Origin: Schistocerca nitens
Taxonomy: Eukaryota > Arthropoda > Insecta > Orthoptera > Acrididae
Assembly (NCBI RefSeq): GCF_023898315.1
Contig: NC_064619.1
Location: forward strand, 477,875,376 to 477,939,375
Length of the DNA stretch: 64,000 nt
Direction: 5' to 3'
Shown here: positions 45,978-56,245 of the stretch, one piece after another
How the letters are laid out: each line of letters begins with the position of its first letter
How positions within the stretch are numbered: position 1 is the stretch's first letter
The notes under the pieces: model-generated
Database searches by the model: none
The model's input: the letters and a program-made list of their open reading frames with translations, nothing else
Told to the model about the DNA's origin: nothing
Translations under genes and position numbers: made by a program

Positions 45978-46627
45978 CACTGCCTGACAAAAAAAAAAGC
46001 ACCCAGCAAGGGAGAAGGAAAAGAAATGGAAGTACACGGGTTCAAAGGATATGAGATATTACAGCAGTGATTATAAAATCGAATCAAATTTACAAAGAAG
46101 TTGCTTGTAAGAAACCAATTATTAGTATGATGTTGCAACTCCTCTGGCTTAGATGTACAGTCTGATTCTATTGGGAAGGGTGTCCTCCCCTAAGGCAAGC
46201 TGCCCTCAACTGTCATAACTAGTCCTGTATCTCCGGGATACTGATACAGGAACAGAGTTTATGTCCGAGCTTGTTCCACACATGTTCTACACGAGACAAA
46301 ACTGGGGATCTTTCTGGCTACAGCAGTACCTCAGCATCTCGCAAACATCCATAGAAACACATGCCGTGTGCAGACGAGCATTGTCCTACTGAAACCACAC
46401 CACGATACTCTCACATAAGGGTAGAAAGAGGTAGTGTTTAACGTCCCGTCGACAACGAGGTCATTAGGGACGGAGCACAAGTTTTGATTAGGGAAGGATG
46501 GAGAAGGAAGTCACCCATGCCCTCTCAGAGAAACCATCCCGGCATTTGCCTTGAACGATTTAGAGAAATCACGGAAAACCTAAATCGGGATGGCCGGGCG
46601 CGGGTTTGAACGGTCTTCCTCCCTGAA

Positions 46628-48926
46628 AACGGTCTTCCTTCCTGAAAACTACCTTGAGCAGTTAAACAGAGAAGCGACTCGTGGCGATAACATATTAGAC
46701 CTTCTGGTGACAAACTGACCAGAACTATTTGAAACAGTTGACGCAGAACAGGGAATCAGCGATCATAAAGCGGTTACTGCATCGATGATTTCAGCCGCAA
46801 ATAGAAATATTAAAAAAGGTAGGAATATTTTTCTGTTTAGCAAAAGTGACAAAAAGCAGATTTCAGAGTACCTGACGGCTCAACACAAAAGTTTTGTTTT
46901 AAGTACAGATAGTGTTGAGGATCAGTGGACAAAGTTCAAAACCATCGTACAATATGCGTTAGATGAGTATGTACCAAGCAAGATCGTAAGAGATGGAAAA
47001 GAGCCACCGTGGTACAACAACCGAGTTAGAAAACTGCTGCGGAAGCAAAGGGAACTTAACAGCAAACATAAACATAGCCAAAGCCTTGCAGACAAACAAA
47101 AATTACGCGAAGCGAAATGTAATGTGAGGAGGGCCATGCGAGAGGTGTTTAATGAATTCGAAAGTAAAGTTCTATGTACTGACTTCGCAGAAAATCCTCA
47201 GAAATTTTGGTCTTATGTCAAAGCGGTAGGTGGATCAAAACAAAATGTCCAGACACTCTGTGACCAAAATGGTACTGAAACAGAGGATGACAGACTAAAG
47301 ACCGAAATACTAAATGTCTTTTTCCAAAGCTTTTTCACAGAGGAAGATTGCACTGTAGTTCCTTCTCTAGACTGTCGCACAGATGACAAAATGGTAGATA
47401 TCGAAACAGATGACAGAGGGATAGAGAAACAATTAAAATCGCTCAAAAGAGGAAAGGCCGCTGGACCTGATGGGATACCAGTTCGATTTTACACAGAGTA
47501 CGCGAAGGAACTTGCCCCCCTTCTTCCAGCGGTGTACCGTAGGTCTCTAGAAGAGCATAGCGTTCCAAAGGATTGGAAAAGGGCACAGGTCATCCCCGTT
47601 TTCAAGAAGGGACGTCGAACAGATGTGCAGAACTATAGACCTATATCTCTAACGTCGATCAGTTGTAGAATTTTGGAACACGTATTATGTTCGAGTATAA
47701 TGACTTTTCTGGAAACTAGAAATCTACTCTGTAGGAATCAGCATGGGTTTCGAAAAAGACGATCGTGTGAAACCCAGCTCGCGCTATTCGTCCACGAGAC
47801 TCAGAGGGCCATAGACACGGGTTCCCAGGTAGATGCCGTGTTTCGTGACTTCCGCAAGGCGTTCGATACAGTTCCCCACAGTCGTTTAATGAACAAAGTA
47901 AGAGCATATGGACTATCAGACCAATTGTGTGATTGGATTGAACAGTTCCTAGATAACAGAACGCAGCATGTCATTCTCAATGGAGAGAAGTCTTCCGAAG
48001 TAAGAGTGAGGTCAGGTGTGCCGCAGAGGAGTGTCGTAGGACTGTTGCTATTCACAATATACATAAATGACCTTGTGGATGACATCGGAAGTTCACTGAG
48101 GCTTTTTTCGGATGATGCCGTGGTATATCGAGAGGTTGTAACAATGGAAAATTGTACTGAAATGCAAGAGGATCTGCAGCGAATTGACGCATGGTGCAGG
48201 GAATGGCAATTGAATCTCAATGTAGACAAGTCTAATGTGCTGCGAATACATAGAAAGGAAGATCCCATATTATTTAGCTACAATATAGCAGGTCAGCAAC
48301 TGGAAGCAGTTAATTCCATAAATTATCTGGTAGTACGCATTAGGAGTGATTTAATATGGAATGATCATTTAAAGTTGATCGTCGGTAAAGCAGATGCCAG
48401 ACTGAGATTCGTTGGAAGAATCCTAAGGAAATGCAATCCGAAAACAAAGGAAGTAGGTTACAGTACGCTTGTTCGCCCACTGCTTGAATACTGCTCAGCA
48501 GTGTGGGATCCGTACCAGATAGGGTTGATAGAAGAGATAGAGAAGATCCAACGGAGAGCAGCCCGCTTCGTTACAGGATCATTTAGTAATCGCGAAAGCG
48601 TTACGGAGATGATAGATAAACTCCAGTGGAAGACTCTGCAGGAGAGACGCTCAGTAGCTCGGTACGGGCTTTTGTTGAAGTTTTAAGAACATACCTTCAC
48701 CGAGGTGTCAAGCAGTATATTGCTCCCTCCTACGTATATCTCGCGAAGAGACCATGAGGATAAAATCAGAGAGATTAGAGCCCACACAGAGGCATACCGA
48801 CAATCCTTCTTTCCACGAACAATACGAGACTGGAATAGAAGGGAGAACCGATAGAGGTACTCAAGGTACCCTCCGCCACACAACGTCAGGTGGCTTGCGG
48901 AGTATGGATGTAGATGTAGATGTAGA
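46628..48926 (+). mobile_element. CR1/L2/Jockey-like LINE, 5'-truncated, inside SINE2
   Basis: A 2.3-kb copy of the same family as the LINE at 50.6-53.7 kb. It begins within the endonuclease region (LEQLNREATRGDNILDLLVT near 46650, interrupted by a stop before PELFETV) and runs through the reverse transcriptase to a GTAGATGTAGATGTAGATG tail at 48908-48926. The target duplication is at most 4 bp (TGAA on either side). A near-perfect 19-bp direct repeat (ACGGTCTTCCTYCCTGAAA) sits at the 5' junction. Confidence 0.9.
46785..48686 (+). pseudogene. LINE ORF2, reverse-transcriptase part (633 codons)
   Basis: A long open frame covering the linker, reverse transcriptase and C-terminal region, in the order GKAAGPDGIP, NYRPISLTSISC, QHGFRKRRSCETQLAL, FRDFRKAFDTVPH, SGVPQRSVVG, FSDDAVVY and IQRRAARFV. 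It makes cDNA in functional relatives. Here the catalytic box reads FSDD where FADD is normal, the GVPQGS turn reads GVPQRS, and the N-terminal endonuclease is missing, so it is unlikely to be active. The Met used is an internal one; the true protein starts upstream of the truncation. Confidence 0.88.
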
Positions 48927-49545
48927 TGAATGCGAATCCAGTGTGCTAACCACTGCGCCACCTCGCTCGATACCCTCTCACGTAAGAGGTAACACATGAG
49001 TATACAGAGTATCTGTGACCTACTGTTGTGTCATCAGAATTCCGTCAACCACTACCACCCACGACCTCAAGCCATACACGATGGCTCCTCACATTATGAT
49101 GCAGGAGTATCACTACTGAGTCTCTACAAAACATGGGAAGAATAGAACCTCTCTCCAGGTCGCCGCCGCGTGCTCATCGGGGTAGTGCAGAACTATGATT
49201 CAACGCTGAACAAAATGCGACACCATTTATCAGCAGTTCATGCGTCCAGGTCACGGCACCACTCCAAATACAACCGTCTGTGCTACGGCGTTAACGGCAG
49301 CCTAGGCTGGGATGCTAATTCCGTAGTCGGCTGCAGCTAGTATTCGACCAAAGTTGCGAGATGACCCAGAATGTTGCAGCGAGTTCATTACTGGCGGAGA
49401 TGTGAAGGGGTTACGATAAGCTTGGTACACAATGCAGCAGTCCTCCTCTGTGGTGATCAGACGTGGTCGACCGGAACCTTGATGATGAGTATGTTTGCCT
49501 TCAAATTCTCAAGCATCCCAGTATCGTGCCACTGTCACATCCGAA

Positions 49546-49746
49546 AAAAAAAAAAAAATGGCTCTGAGCACTATGGGACTTAACATCTGAGGTCATCAGT
49601 CCCCTAGAACTTAGAACTACTTAAACCTAACTAACCTAAGGACATCACACACATCCAAGCCCGAGGCAGGATTCGAACCTGCGACCGCAGCGGTCGCGCG
49701 GTTCCAGACTGAAGCGCCTAGAACCGCTCGGTCACACCGGCCGGCC
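49546..49746 (-). mobile_element. SINE1, minus-strand copy
   Basis: A poly-A/T-type 3' end (AAAAAAAAAAATGGCTCTGA) and body in reverse, with the tRNA-like head ending GGCCGGCC at 49746. The perfect 12-bp TSD GTCACATCCGAA lies at 49534-49545 and 49747-49758. It interrupts the Tc1-like 4 transposase region. Confidence 0.95.
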
Positions 49747-50616
49747 GTCACATCCGAATGCACCACAAATCTGGATATTGTATTTTTCGAAAAGTCGGCC
49801 AAATGGAGACCCAAAATGACGCCTCCTTCAAACCATGATAACTCTTGGAATGCAGGCTTTCATAGCCAGATTTGCGTAATTGTTGATATTTGTTTCGTGG
49901 TCGTAACTGTGCCTTCGGCCAAGGCCTTATGCACATAAAACAAGTCTCAGCCATTGCACTGCTAACTCTGTCTCAGTAGAGTACGTGGCATCTCCGTGTC
50001 CTTCACAATGATAACTCAACATCTGACGCTGTCCATGCCACTTCTGTACCCCACAAGGCTTGCTAACAGCACTAAATAAGAACACTGTCTACATCTACAG
50101 CTATACTTCGAAGGCCACCTTACGGTGTGGCGGAAGGTTCTTTGAGTACCTGTGTCACGTTCCCCATTTCCTATTCCCGTCGGGTATTCTTCGAAGGACG
50201 AACCATTTCTGGTAAGCCTGTGCATGATCTCGAATCTCTCTAATTTTATCAGAATGGTCTTTTCGCGAAATATACGTAGGACGGGGCAACACACACTGAG
50301 ATGTCAAAAGTCGCGGGATAGGGATATGCACATATACAAATGGTGGTAACAACACGTACAGGAGGTATAAAAGGGCAGAGCATTGGCAGAGCTGTCATTT
50401 GTAATCACGTGATTCAAGGGAAAAGTTTCTGACGTGATTAAGGCCGCACTACGGAAATTAAAAGACTTTGAACGCAGAATAGTAGCTGGAGCTCGATGCA
50501 TTCCATCGTTGGGGTATTCAATATTCCGAGACCTACAGTGATAAGAGTGTGCCGAGAATGCCGTATCTCAGGCATTACCTCTCGCCACAGACAACGCAGT
50601 GGATCACTGCTTGAAA

Positions 50617-53600
50617 TCTACATCTACATCTATACTCCGCGAGCCACCTTACGGTGTGTGGCGGAGGGTACTTATTGTACCACTATCTGATCCCCCCTTC
50701 CCTGTTCCATTCACGAATTGTGCGTGGGAAGAACGACTGCTTGTAAGTCTCCGTATTTGCTCTAATTTCTCGGATCTTTTCGTTGTGATCATTACGCGAG
50801 ATATATGTGGGCGGTAGTAATATGTTGCCCATCTCTTCCCGGAATGTGCTCTCTCGTAATTTCGATAATAAACCTCTCCGTATTGCGTAACGCCTTTCTT
50901 GAAGTGTCCGCCACTGGAGCTTGTTCAGCATCTCCGTAACGCTCTCGCGCTGACTAAATGTCCCCATGACGAATCGCGCTGCTTTTCGCTGGATCATGTC
51001 TATCTCTTCTATTAATCCAACCTGGTAAGGGTCCCATACTGATGAGCAATACTCAAGAATCGGACGAACAAGCGTTTTGTAAGCTACTTCTTTCGTCGAT
51101 GAGTCACATTTTCTTAGAATTCTTCCTATGAATCTCAACCTGGCGCCTGCTTTTCCCACTATTTGTTTTATGTGATCATTCCACTTCAGATCGCTCCGGA
51201 TAGTAACTCCTAAGTATTTTACGGTCGTTACCGCTTCCAATGATTTACCACCTATGGCATAATCGTACTGGAATGGATTTCTGCCCCTATGTATGCGCAT
51301 TATATTACATTTATCTACGTTTAGGGAAAGCTGCCAGCTGTCGCACCATTCATTAATCCTCTGCAGGTCTTCCTGGAGTACGTACGAGTCTTCTGATGTT
51401 GCTACTTTCTTGTAGACAACCGTGTCATCTGCAAATAGCCTCACGGAGCTACCGATGTTGTCAACTAAGTCATTTATGTATATTGTAAACAATAAAGGTC
51501 CTATCACGCTTCCTTGCGGTACTCCCGAAATTACCTCTACATCTGCAGATTTTGAACCGTTAAGAATGACATGTTGTGTTCTTTCTTCTAGGAAATCCTG
51601 AATCCAATCACAAACCTGGTCCGATATTCCGTAAGCACGTATTTTTTTCACTAAACGTAAGTGCGGAACCGTATCAAATGCCTTCCTGAAGTCCAGGAAT
51701 ACGGCATCAATCTGCTCGCCAGTGTCTACGGCACTGTGAATTTCTTGGGCAAATAGGGCGAGCTGGGTTTCACATGATCTCTGTTTGCGGAATCCATGTT
51801 GGTTATGATGAAGGAGATTTGTATTATCTAAGAACGTCATAATACGAGAACACAAAACATGTTCCATTATTCTACAACAGATTGACGTAAGTGAAATAGG
51901 CCTATAATTATTCGCATCTGATTTATGACCCTTCTTGAAAATGGGAACGACCTGTGCTTTCTTCCAGTCGCTAGGTACTTTACGTTCTTCCAGAGATCTA
52001 CGATAAATTGCTGATAGAAAGGGGGCAAGTTCTTTAGCATAATCACTGTAGAATCTTAAGGGTATCTCGTCTGGTCCGGATGCTTTTCCGCTACTAAGTG
52101 ATAGCAGTTGTTTTTCAATTCCGATATCGTTTATTTCAATATTTTCCATTTTGGCGTCCGTGCGACGGCTGAAGTCAGGGACCGTGTTACGATTTTCCGC
52201 AGTGAAACAGTTTCGGAACACTGAATTCAGTATTTCTGCTTTTCTTCGGTCGTCCTCTGTTTCGGTGCCATCGTGGTCAACGAGTGACTGAATAGGGGAT
52301 TTAGATCCGCTTACCGATTTTACATATGACCAAAACTTTTTAGGGTTCTTGTTTAGATTGTTTGCCAATGTTTTATGTTCGAATTCGTTGAATGCTTCTC
52401 TCATTGCTCTCTTTACGCTCTTTTTCGCTTCGTTCAGCTTTTCCTTATCAGCTATGATTCGACTACTCTTAAACCTATGGTGAAGCTTTCTTTGTTTCCG
52501 TAGTACCTTTCGTACATGATTGTTATACCACGGTGGATCTTTCCCCTCGCTTTGGACCTTAGTCGGTACGAACTTATCTAAGGCGTACTGGACGATGTTT
52601 CTGAATATTTTCCATTTTTGTTCCACATCCTCTTCCTCAGAAATGAACGTTTGATGGTGGTCACTCAGATATTCTGCGATTTGTGCCCTATCACTCTTGT
52701 TAAGCAAATAGATTTTCCTTCCTTTCTTGGCATTTCTTATTACACTTGTAGTCATTGATGCAACCACTGACTTATGATCACTGATACCCTCTTCTACATT
52801 CACGGAGTCGAAAAGTTCCGGTCTATTTGTTGCTATGAGGTCTAAAACGTTAGCTTCACGAGTTGGTTCTCTAACTATCTGCTCGAAGTAATTCTCGGAC
52901 AAGGCAGTCAGGATAATGTCACAAGAGTCTCTGTCCCTGGCTCCAGTTCTGATTGTGTGACTATCCCATTCTATACCTGGTAGATTGAAGTCTCCCCCTA
53001 TTACAATAGTATGATCACGAAACTTCTTCACGACGTTCTGCAGGTTCTCTCTGAGGCGCTCAACTACTACGGTTGCTGATGCAGGTGGCCTATAGAAGCA
53101 TCCGACTATCATATCTGACCCACCTTTGATACTTAACTTAACCCAGATTATTTCACATTCGCATTCGCTAATAACTTCACTGGATATTATTGAATTCTTT
53201 ACTGCTATAAATACTCCTCCACCATTGGCGTTTATCCTATCCTTGCGGTATATATTCCATTCTGTGTCTAGGATTTCGTTACTGTTCACTTCCGGTTTTA
53301 ACCAACTTTCCGTTCCTAATACTATATGCGCACTATTTCCTTCAATAAGAGATACTAATTCAGGAACCTTGCCCTGGATACTCCTGCAGTTTACCAATAT
53401 TACGTTAACTTTTCCTGTTTTTGGTCTCTGAGGACGGACGTTCTTTATCAACGATGATAATGTTCTCTCTGGTAAGCCGTCAGGTATTTTATCGTTTCGC
53501 CCAAGGGGGGGTCCCTCTAACCTAAAAAACCCCCGTGTGCACGCCACACGTACTCTGCTACCCTAGTAGCTGCTTCCGGTGTGTAGTGCACGCCTGACCT

Positions 53601-53682
53601 GTCTAGGGGGGCCCTACAGTTCTCCACCCAATAACGGAGGTCGATGAATTTGCAACCATTATAGTCGCAGACTATAACCCTA
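50617..53682 (-). mobile_element. CR1/L2/Jockey-like LINE with uninterrupted ORF2
   Basis: The element ends at 50617 in the GATGTAGATGTAGA-type tail and carries a complete 954-codon ORF2. Upstream of that ORF, another frame (53685-53560) reads VCDYNGCKFIDLRYWVENCR, probably the end of ORF1 or the true N-terminal part, so the copy is 5'-truncated near there. A short GAAAT duplication (50613-50617 and 53683-53687) may be its target duplication within Tc1-like 5. Being inside two older elements, it is one of the youngest insertions of the stack. Confidence 0.92.
50683..53547 (-). CDS. LINE ORF2: endonuclease-reverse transcriptase, 954 codons, open
   Basis: Multifunctional protein for target-primed retrotransposition. 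An APE-type endonuclease spans residues ~45-265, with N53, E80 (GTESW), D186/N188 (GGDFN) and D257/H258 (SDHKS). The linker spans ~270-470. The reverse transcriptase spans ~475-750, with GKASGPDEIP, NYRPISLTSICCRI, QHGFRKQRSCETQL, FLDFRKAFDTVPH (D619), SGVPQGSVIGPLLF and the catalytic FADD at 705-708. The C-terminal region has IQRKAARFVMG and LQWRTLQERR. All catalytic residues I can identify are present and no stop or frameshift occurs over 2.86 kb, unlike every other LINE copy in the window. The listed Met is the first in frame, but the preceding sequence suggests the natural start or ORF1 junction was upstream. The clade (CR1, L2 or Jockey) is not resolved by eye. Confidence 0.93.
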   Translation of the reverse strand: MACTRGFFRLEGPPLGRNDKIPDGLPERTLSSLIKNVRPQRPKTGKVNVILVNCRSIQGKVPELVSLIEGNSAHIVLGTESWLKPEVNSNEILDTEWNIYRKDRINANGGGVFIAVKNSIISSEVISECECEIIWVKLSIKGGSDMIVGCFYRPPASATVVVERLRENLQNVVKKFRDHTIVIGGDFNLPGIEWDSHTIRTGARDRDSCDIILTALSENYFEQIVREPTREANVLDLIATNRPELFDSVNVEEGISDHKSVVASMTTSVIRNAKKGRKIYLLNKSDRAQIAEYLSDHHQTFISEEEDVEQKWKIFRNIVQYALDKFVPTKVQSEGKDPPWYNNHVRKVLRKQRKLHHRFKSSRIIADKEKLNEAKKSVKRAMREAFNEFEHKTLANNLNKNPKKFWSYVKSVSGSKSPIQSLVDHDGTETEDDRRKAEILNSVFRNCFTAENRNTVPDFSRRTDAKMENIEINDIGIEKQLLSLSSGKASGPDEIPLRFYSDYAKELAPFLSAIYRRSLEERKVPSDWKKAQVVPIFKKGHKSDANNYRPISLTSICCRIMEHVLCSRIMTFLDNTNLLHHNQHGFRKQRSCETQLALFAQEIHSAVDTGEQIDAVFLDFRKAFDTVPHLRLVKKIRAYGISDQVCDWIQDFLEERTQHVILNGSKSADVEVISGVPQGSVIGPLLFTIYINDLVDNIGSSVRLFADDTVVYKKVATSEDSYVLQEDLQRINEWCDSWQLSLNVDKCNIMRIHRGRNPFQYDYAIGGKSLEAVTTVKYLGVTIRSDLKWNDHIKQIVGKAGARLRFIGRILRKCDSSTKEVAYKTLVRPILEYCSSVWDPYQVGLIEEIDMIQRKAARFVMGTFSQRESVTEMLNKLQWRTLQERRYAIRRGLLSKLRESTFREEMGNILLPPTYISRNDHNEKIREIRANTETYKQSFFPRTIREWNREGGIR

Positions 53683-53696
53683 GAAATCAATGTGGG

Positions 53697-53893
53697 GGCC
53701 GGCCGCGGTGGTCTAGCGGTTCTAGGCGCTCAGTCCGGAACCGCGCGACTGCTACGATCGCAGGTTCGAATCCTGCCTAGGGCATGGATGTGTGTGATGT
53801 TCTTAGGCTAGTTAGGTTTAAGTAGGTCTAAGTTCTAGGGGACTGATGACCACAGATGTTAAGCCCCATAGTGCTCAGAGCCATTTGAACCAC
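53697..53893 (+). mobile_element. SINE1
   Basis: Head GGCCGGCCGCGGTGGTCTAG, B-box GGTTCGAATCC and 3' end GTGCTCAGAGCCATTTGAAC. The 9-bp TSD CAATGTGGG lies at 53688-53696 and 53894-53902. It sits right beside the LINE, within Tc1-like 5. Confidence 0.95.
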
Positions 53894-54604
53894 CAATGTG
53901 GGACGCACGACAGACGTATCTCTCGGGACAGTGAGGCAAAATTTGGCGTTAGTGGGCTACGACAGCAGACGGCCGAGACGAGTGTCTTTGTTAACAGCAC
54001 GACACCGCTTGCAGCGACTCTCCTGGGCTCGGTACCATATTGACTGGACGCTAGACGGCTGGAAAACAGTGCCCTGGTCAGATAAGTCCTGATTTCAGTT
54101 GGAATGACCCGCTGGTAGGGTTAGAGTGTTGCACAGACCACACGAAGCCATGGGTCCAACTTGGCAACAAGGCACTGTGCAAGCTGGTGGTGGCTGCATA
54201 ATGGTATATATTCAACAGAACCGATCACTGACTGGAAATGGTTATGTTCGGCTACTTGGAGACCTCTGCAGTTGATTACGGACTTCATGATCCCAAACCA
54301 TGATGGAATTTCTATGGATGACAATCCGCCATGTCACTGGCCACAATAGTTCGCCATTGGTTTGAACAGTCTGGACAATTCGAGCGAATTATTTGGGCAC
54401 CCAGATCGCTTGACATGAATCCCTTCGAATATTTATGGGAGTTAATCGACAGGTCGGTTTCTTGCACAAAACCCTGCACCGGCAATAATTTCATGATAAT
54501 GGACTTCTATGGAGGCAGTATGGCCCAACATTTCTGCAGGGGACTTCCAGCGACTTGCTGAGTCCATGCCAGGTAGAGATGCTGCACTATGTTGGGCAAA
54601 AGTA

Positions 54605-55790
54605 CACTATGTGATCAAAAGTATCCGGATACCTGCCTGAAAATGACTTAGAAGTTCGTGGGGCAATTCGTCGGTAACGCTGAAGTTCAGTATGGTGTTG
54701 GCTTCCACTCAATCAGGTGCGGGAAGGTTTCTTGGGAATGGTGGCCCATTCTTCACGGAGTGCTGTACTGAGGAGAGGTATCGATGTCGGTCGGTGAGGC
54801 CTGGCACGAAGTCAGCGTTCCAAAACATCCCAAAGGTGTTTTATAGCATTCAGGTCAAGACTCTGTGCAGACCAATCCATTACAGGGATGTTATAGTCGT
54901 GTAACCACTCCACCACAGGCCGTGCATTATGAACAAGCGCTCTATTGTGTTGAAAGATGCATTCGCCATCTCCGAATTGTTCTTTAACAGAGGGAAGCAA
55001 GAAGGTCCTTAAAACATCAGTATAGGCCTGAGCTGTGATAGTTCCACGAAAACAAGGGGTGCAAGCCCCCTCCATGAAAAACACGACCGCACCATAACAC
55101 CACCGCCTCCAAATTTTACTGTTGGCACTACACACGCTAGCAGATGACGTTCACCGTGCATTCGCTATACCCACACCCTGCAATCGGATCGCCACATTGT
55201 ATACCGTGATTCGTCACGCCACACAACGTTTTTCCACTGTACAATCATCCAATGTTTCGGCTCCTTACACCAAGCGAGGCGTCGTTGGGCTTTTACTGGC
55301 GTGATGTGTGGCTTACGAGCAGCCGCTCGACCATGAAATGCAAGTTTTCTCATCTCCCGCCTAACAGTCATAGTACTTGCAGTGGATCCTGATGCGGTTT
55401 GGAATTCCTGTGTGATGGTCTGGATAGATGTCTGCCTATTACACATTACGACAATCTTCAACTGTCGGCAGTCTCTGTCAGTCAAGAGACGAGGTCGACC
55501 TGTACGCTTTTGTGCTCTACGTGTCACTTCACGTTTCCACTTCACTATCGTATCGGAAACAGTGGATCTAGGGATGTTTAGGAGTGTGCAAATCTCGAGT
55601 ACAGACGTGACACCCAATCACCTGTCCACGTTCGAAGTCCGCGGGTTCCGCGGACCGCCCCATTCCGTTCTCTCGAGATGTCTAATGACTACTGAGGTCG
55701 CTGATATGGAGTACCTGGCAGTAGCACAATAAACCTAATATGAAAAACGTATGTTTTTGGAGGTATCCAAATACTTTTGATCCCATAGTG
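54605..55790 (-). mobile_element. Tc1-like transposon 6, inside Tc1-like 5
   Basis: Inverted repeats CACTATGTGATCAAAAGTAT (left) and the inverse of CACTATGGGATCAAAAGTAT (right), with perfect TA duplications at 54603-54604 and 55791-55792; length 1186 bp. The transposase is on minus. ORF 55617-55165 has the HTH (EICTLLNIPRSTVSDTIVKW) and NVVWRDESRY with the first Asp. ORF 55135-54812 has FQHNRALVHNA where FQQDNAPVH is usual, and LNAIKHLWDVLER where NPIEHLWD is usual, so the second Asp and the Glu are both lost, besides a frame break between the ORFs. The flanks GGGCAAAAG and GGTCCGATACGA rejoin as the end of Tc1-like 5. Confidence 0.94.
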
Positions 55791-56245
55791 TAGGTCCGAT
55801 ACGATGTTAGACGATATCCCATGAGTTTTGTCACCTCAGAGTGTTGGCTGACTCTCAAAGGAACTTACCCTCTCGGAACTTCAACGGTAAACCACACCGT
55901 CATGCAGAATGTCTCTCTTGCAGCGTCTGCCACTGCAGTTGGCTGAGCATCTTAGTGACGCTTTCGCGCTTACTAAATGAACATGCAACGAAACGTGTTG
56001 CTCTTCTTTGGAGCTTCTCTGTTTCCTCTATCAATGCTGTCTGGTACGGATCTCAGATTGGCGAGCAGTATTCGGGTATTGGTTGAACGAGTGTTTTGTA
56101 ACCTGCTTCCTTTGTTAATGGATTACATTTCATGTTACATAAAATTGTAAATCAATTTACATACCATCCGATAGTGTATGTATGAAGTTACATTGACATT
56201 CGACCTTGTCCTCCGGGTGCTCCACTTGTTTTGTCAAGCGGTGTA

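Larger units (their letters stand above)
46420..48974 (-). mobile_element. SINE2 split by a LINE insertion
   Basis: The SINE2 tail and body (inverse) occupy 46420 to about 46627, including CACGGAAAACCTAAATCGGG. The head resumes at about 48927-48974 with GCGAATCCAGTGTGCTAACC and GCGCCACCTCGCTCG. The 12-bp TSD CTCTCACATAAG / CTCTCACGTAAG (one mismatch) at 46408-46419 and 48975-48986 brackets the whole, showing that the two halves are one SINE. This copy has a longer 3' part (AGTGTTTAACGTCCCGTCGA) than the copies at 26 kb. Confidence 0.9.
50294..55843 (+). mobile_element. Tc1-like transposon 5, itself carrying a LINE, a SINE and another Tc1
   Basis: Left terminus CACTGAGATGTCAAAAGTCG at 50294; the right terminus (55843) is the inverse, CTCTGAGGTGACAAAACTCA. 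The expected TA duplications have decayed (CA at the left, TT at the right). The N-terminal HTH part lies before 50616 (DFERRIVAGAR, VIRVCRECRISGITSRHR). Coding resumes at 53903-54560 with GRTTDVSLGTVRQNLALVGY, then WKTVPWSDKS (first Asp site), MDDNPPCHWP (second Asp) and SLDMNPFEYLWEL (Glu region). The last bases follow Tc1-like 6 at 55793-55843. Multiple frameshifts make it dead. It splits the LINE at 50.1/55.8 kb. Confidence 0.88.
50088..56125 (-). mobile_element. CR1/L2/Jockey-like LINE 3' end, split by Tc1-like 5
   Basis: The 3' tail TCTACATCTACAG starts at 50088, and the 3' UTR and C-terminal region (CACCTTACGGTGTGGCGG, CGCGAAATATACGTAGGA) run to about 50291. The same family resumes after the Tc1 element at about 55846 (TGGCTGACTCTC... 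GCGCTTACTAAATGA, GATCTCAGATTGGCGAGCA), colinear with the full LINE, until about 56125. It is strongly 5'-truncated and diverged. The join point in the colinear family sequence is the GCAATATGTTGCC-like region. The 5' boundary is approximate. Confidence 0.85.
45978..56243 (-). mobile_element. Tc1-like transposon 4, expanded to 10.3 kb by nested insertions
   Basis: Left terminus CACTGCCTGACAAAAAAAA (45978) and right terminus, on the inverse strand, CACCGCTTGACAAAACAAG (56243), both continue into AGCACCC. TA follows the right end (56244-56245); the left duplication has decayed to CG. Element sequence survives as separate blocks: the C-terminal end (46419-46130: MCGTSSDIN and ARGVATSY traces of an IEHVWD...ARGGATRY ending); the middle (48987-49533: LEWCRDLDA and a damaged ILFSVES site where FSDES is expected); a block at 49747-50087; and the right end at about 56125-56243. 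The gaps hold a SINE2 with a LINE inside it, a SINE1, and a LINE that itself contains another Tc1 element. The own sequence is about 1.6 kb, normal for the family. Confidence 0.85.

Noticed and set aside
53126-53431. Plus-strand ORF of 101 codons within the LINE
   Set aside because: It is antisense to the endonuclease part of the well-supported minus-strand ORF2 and shows no motif of its own.
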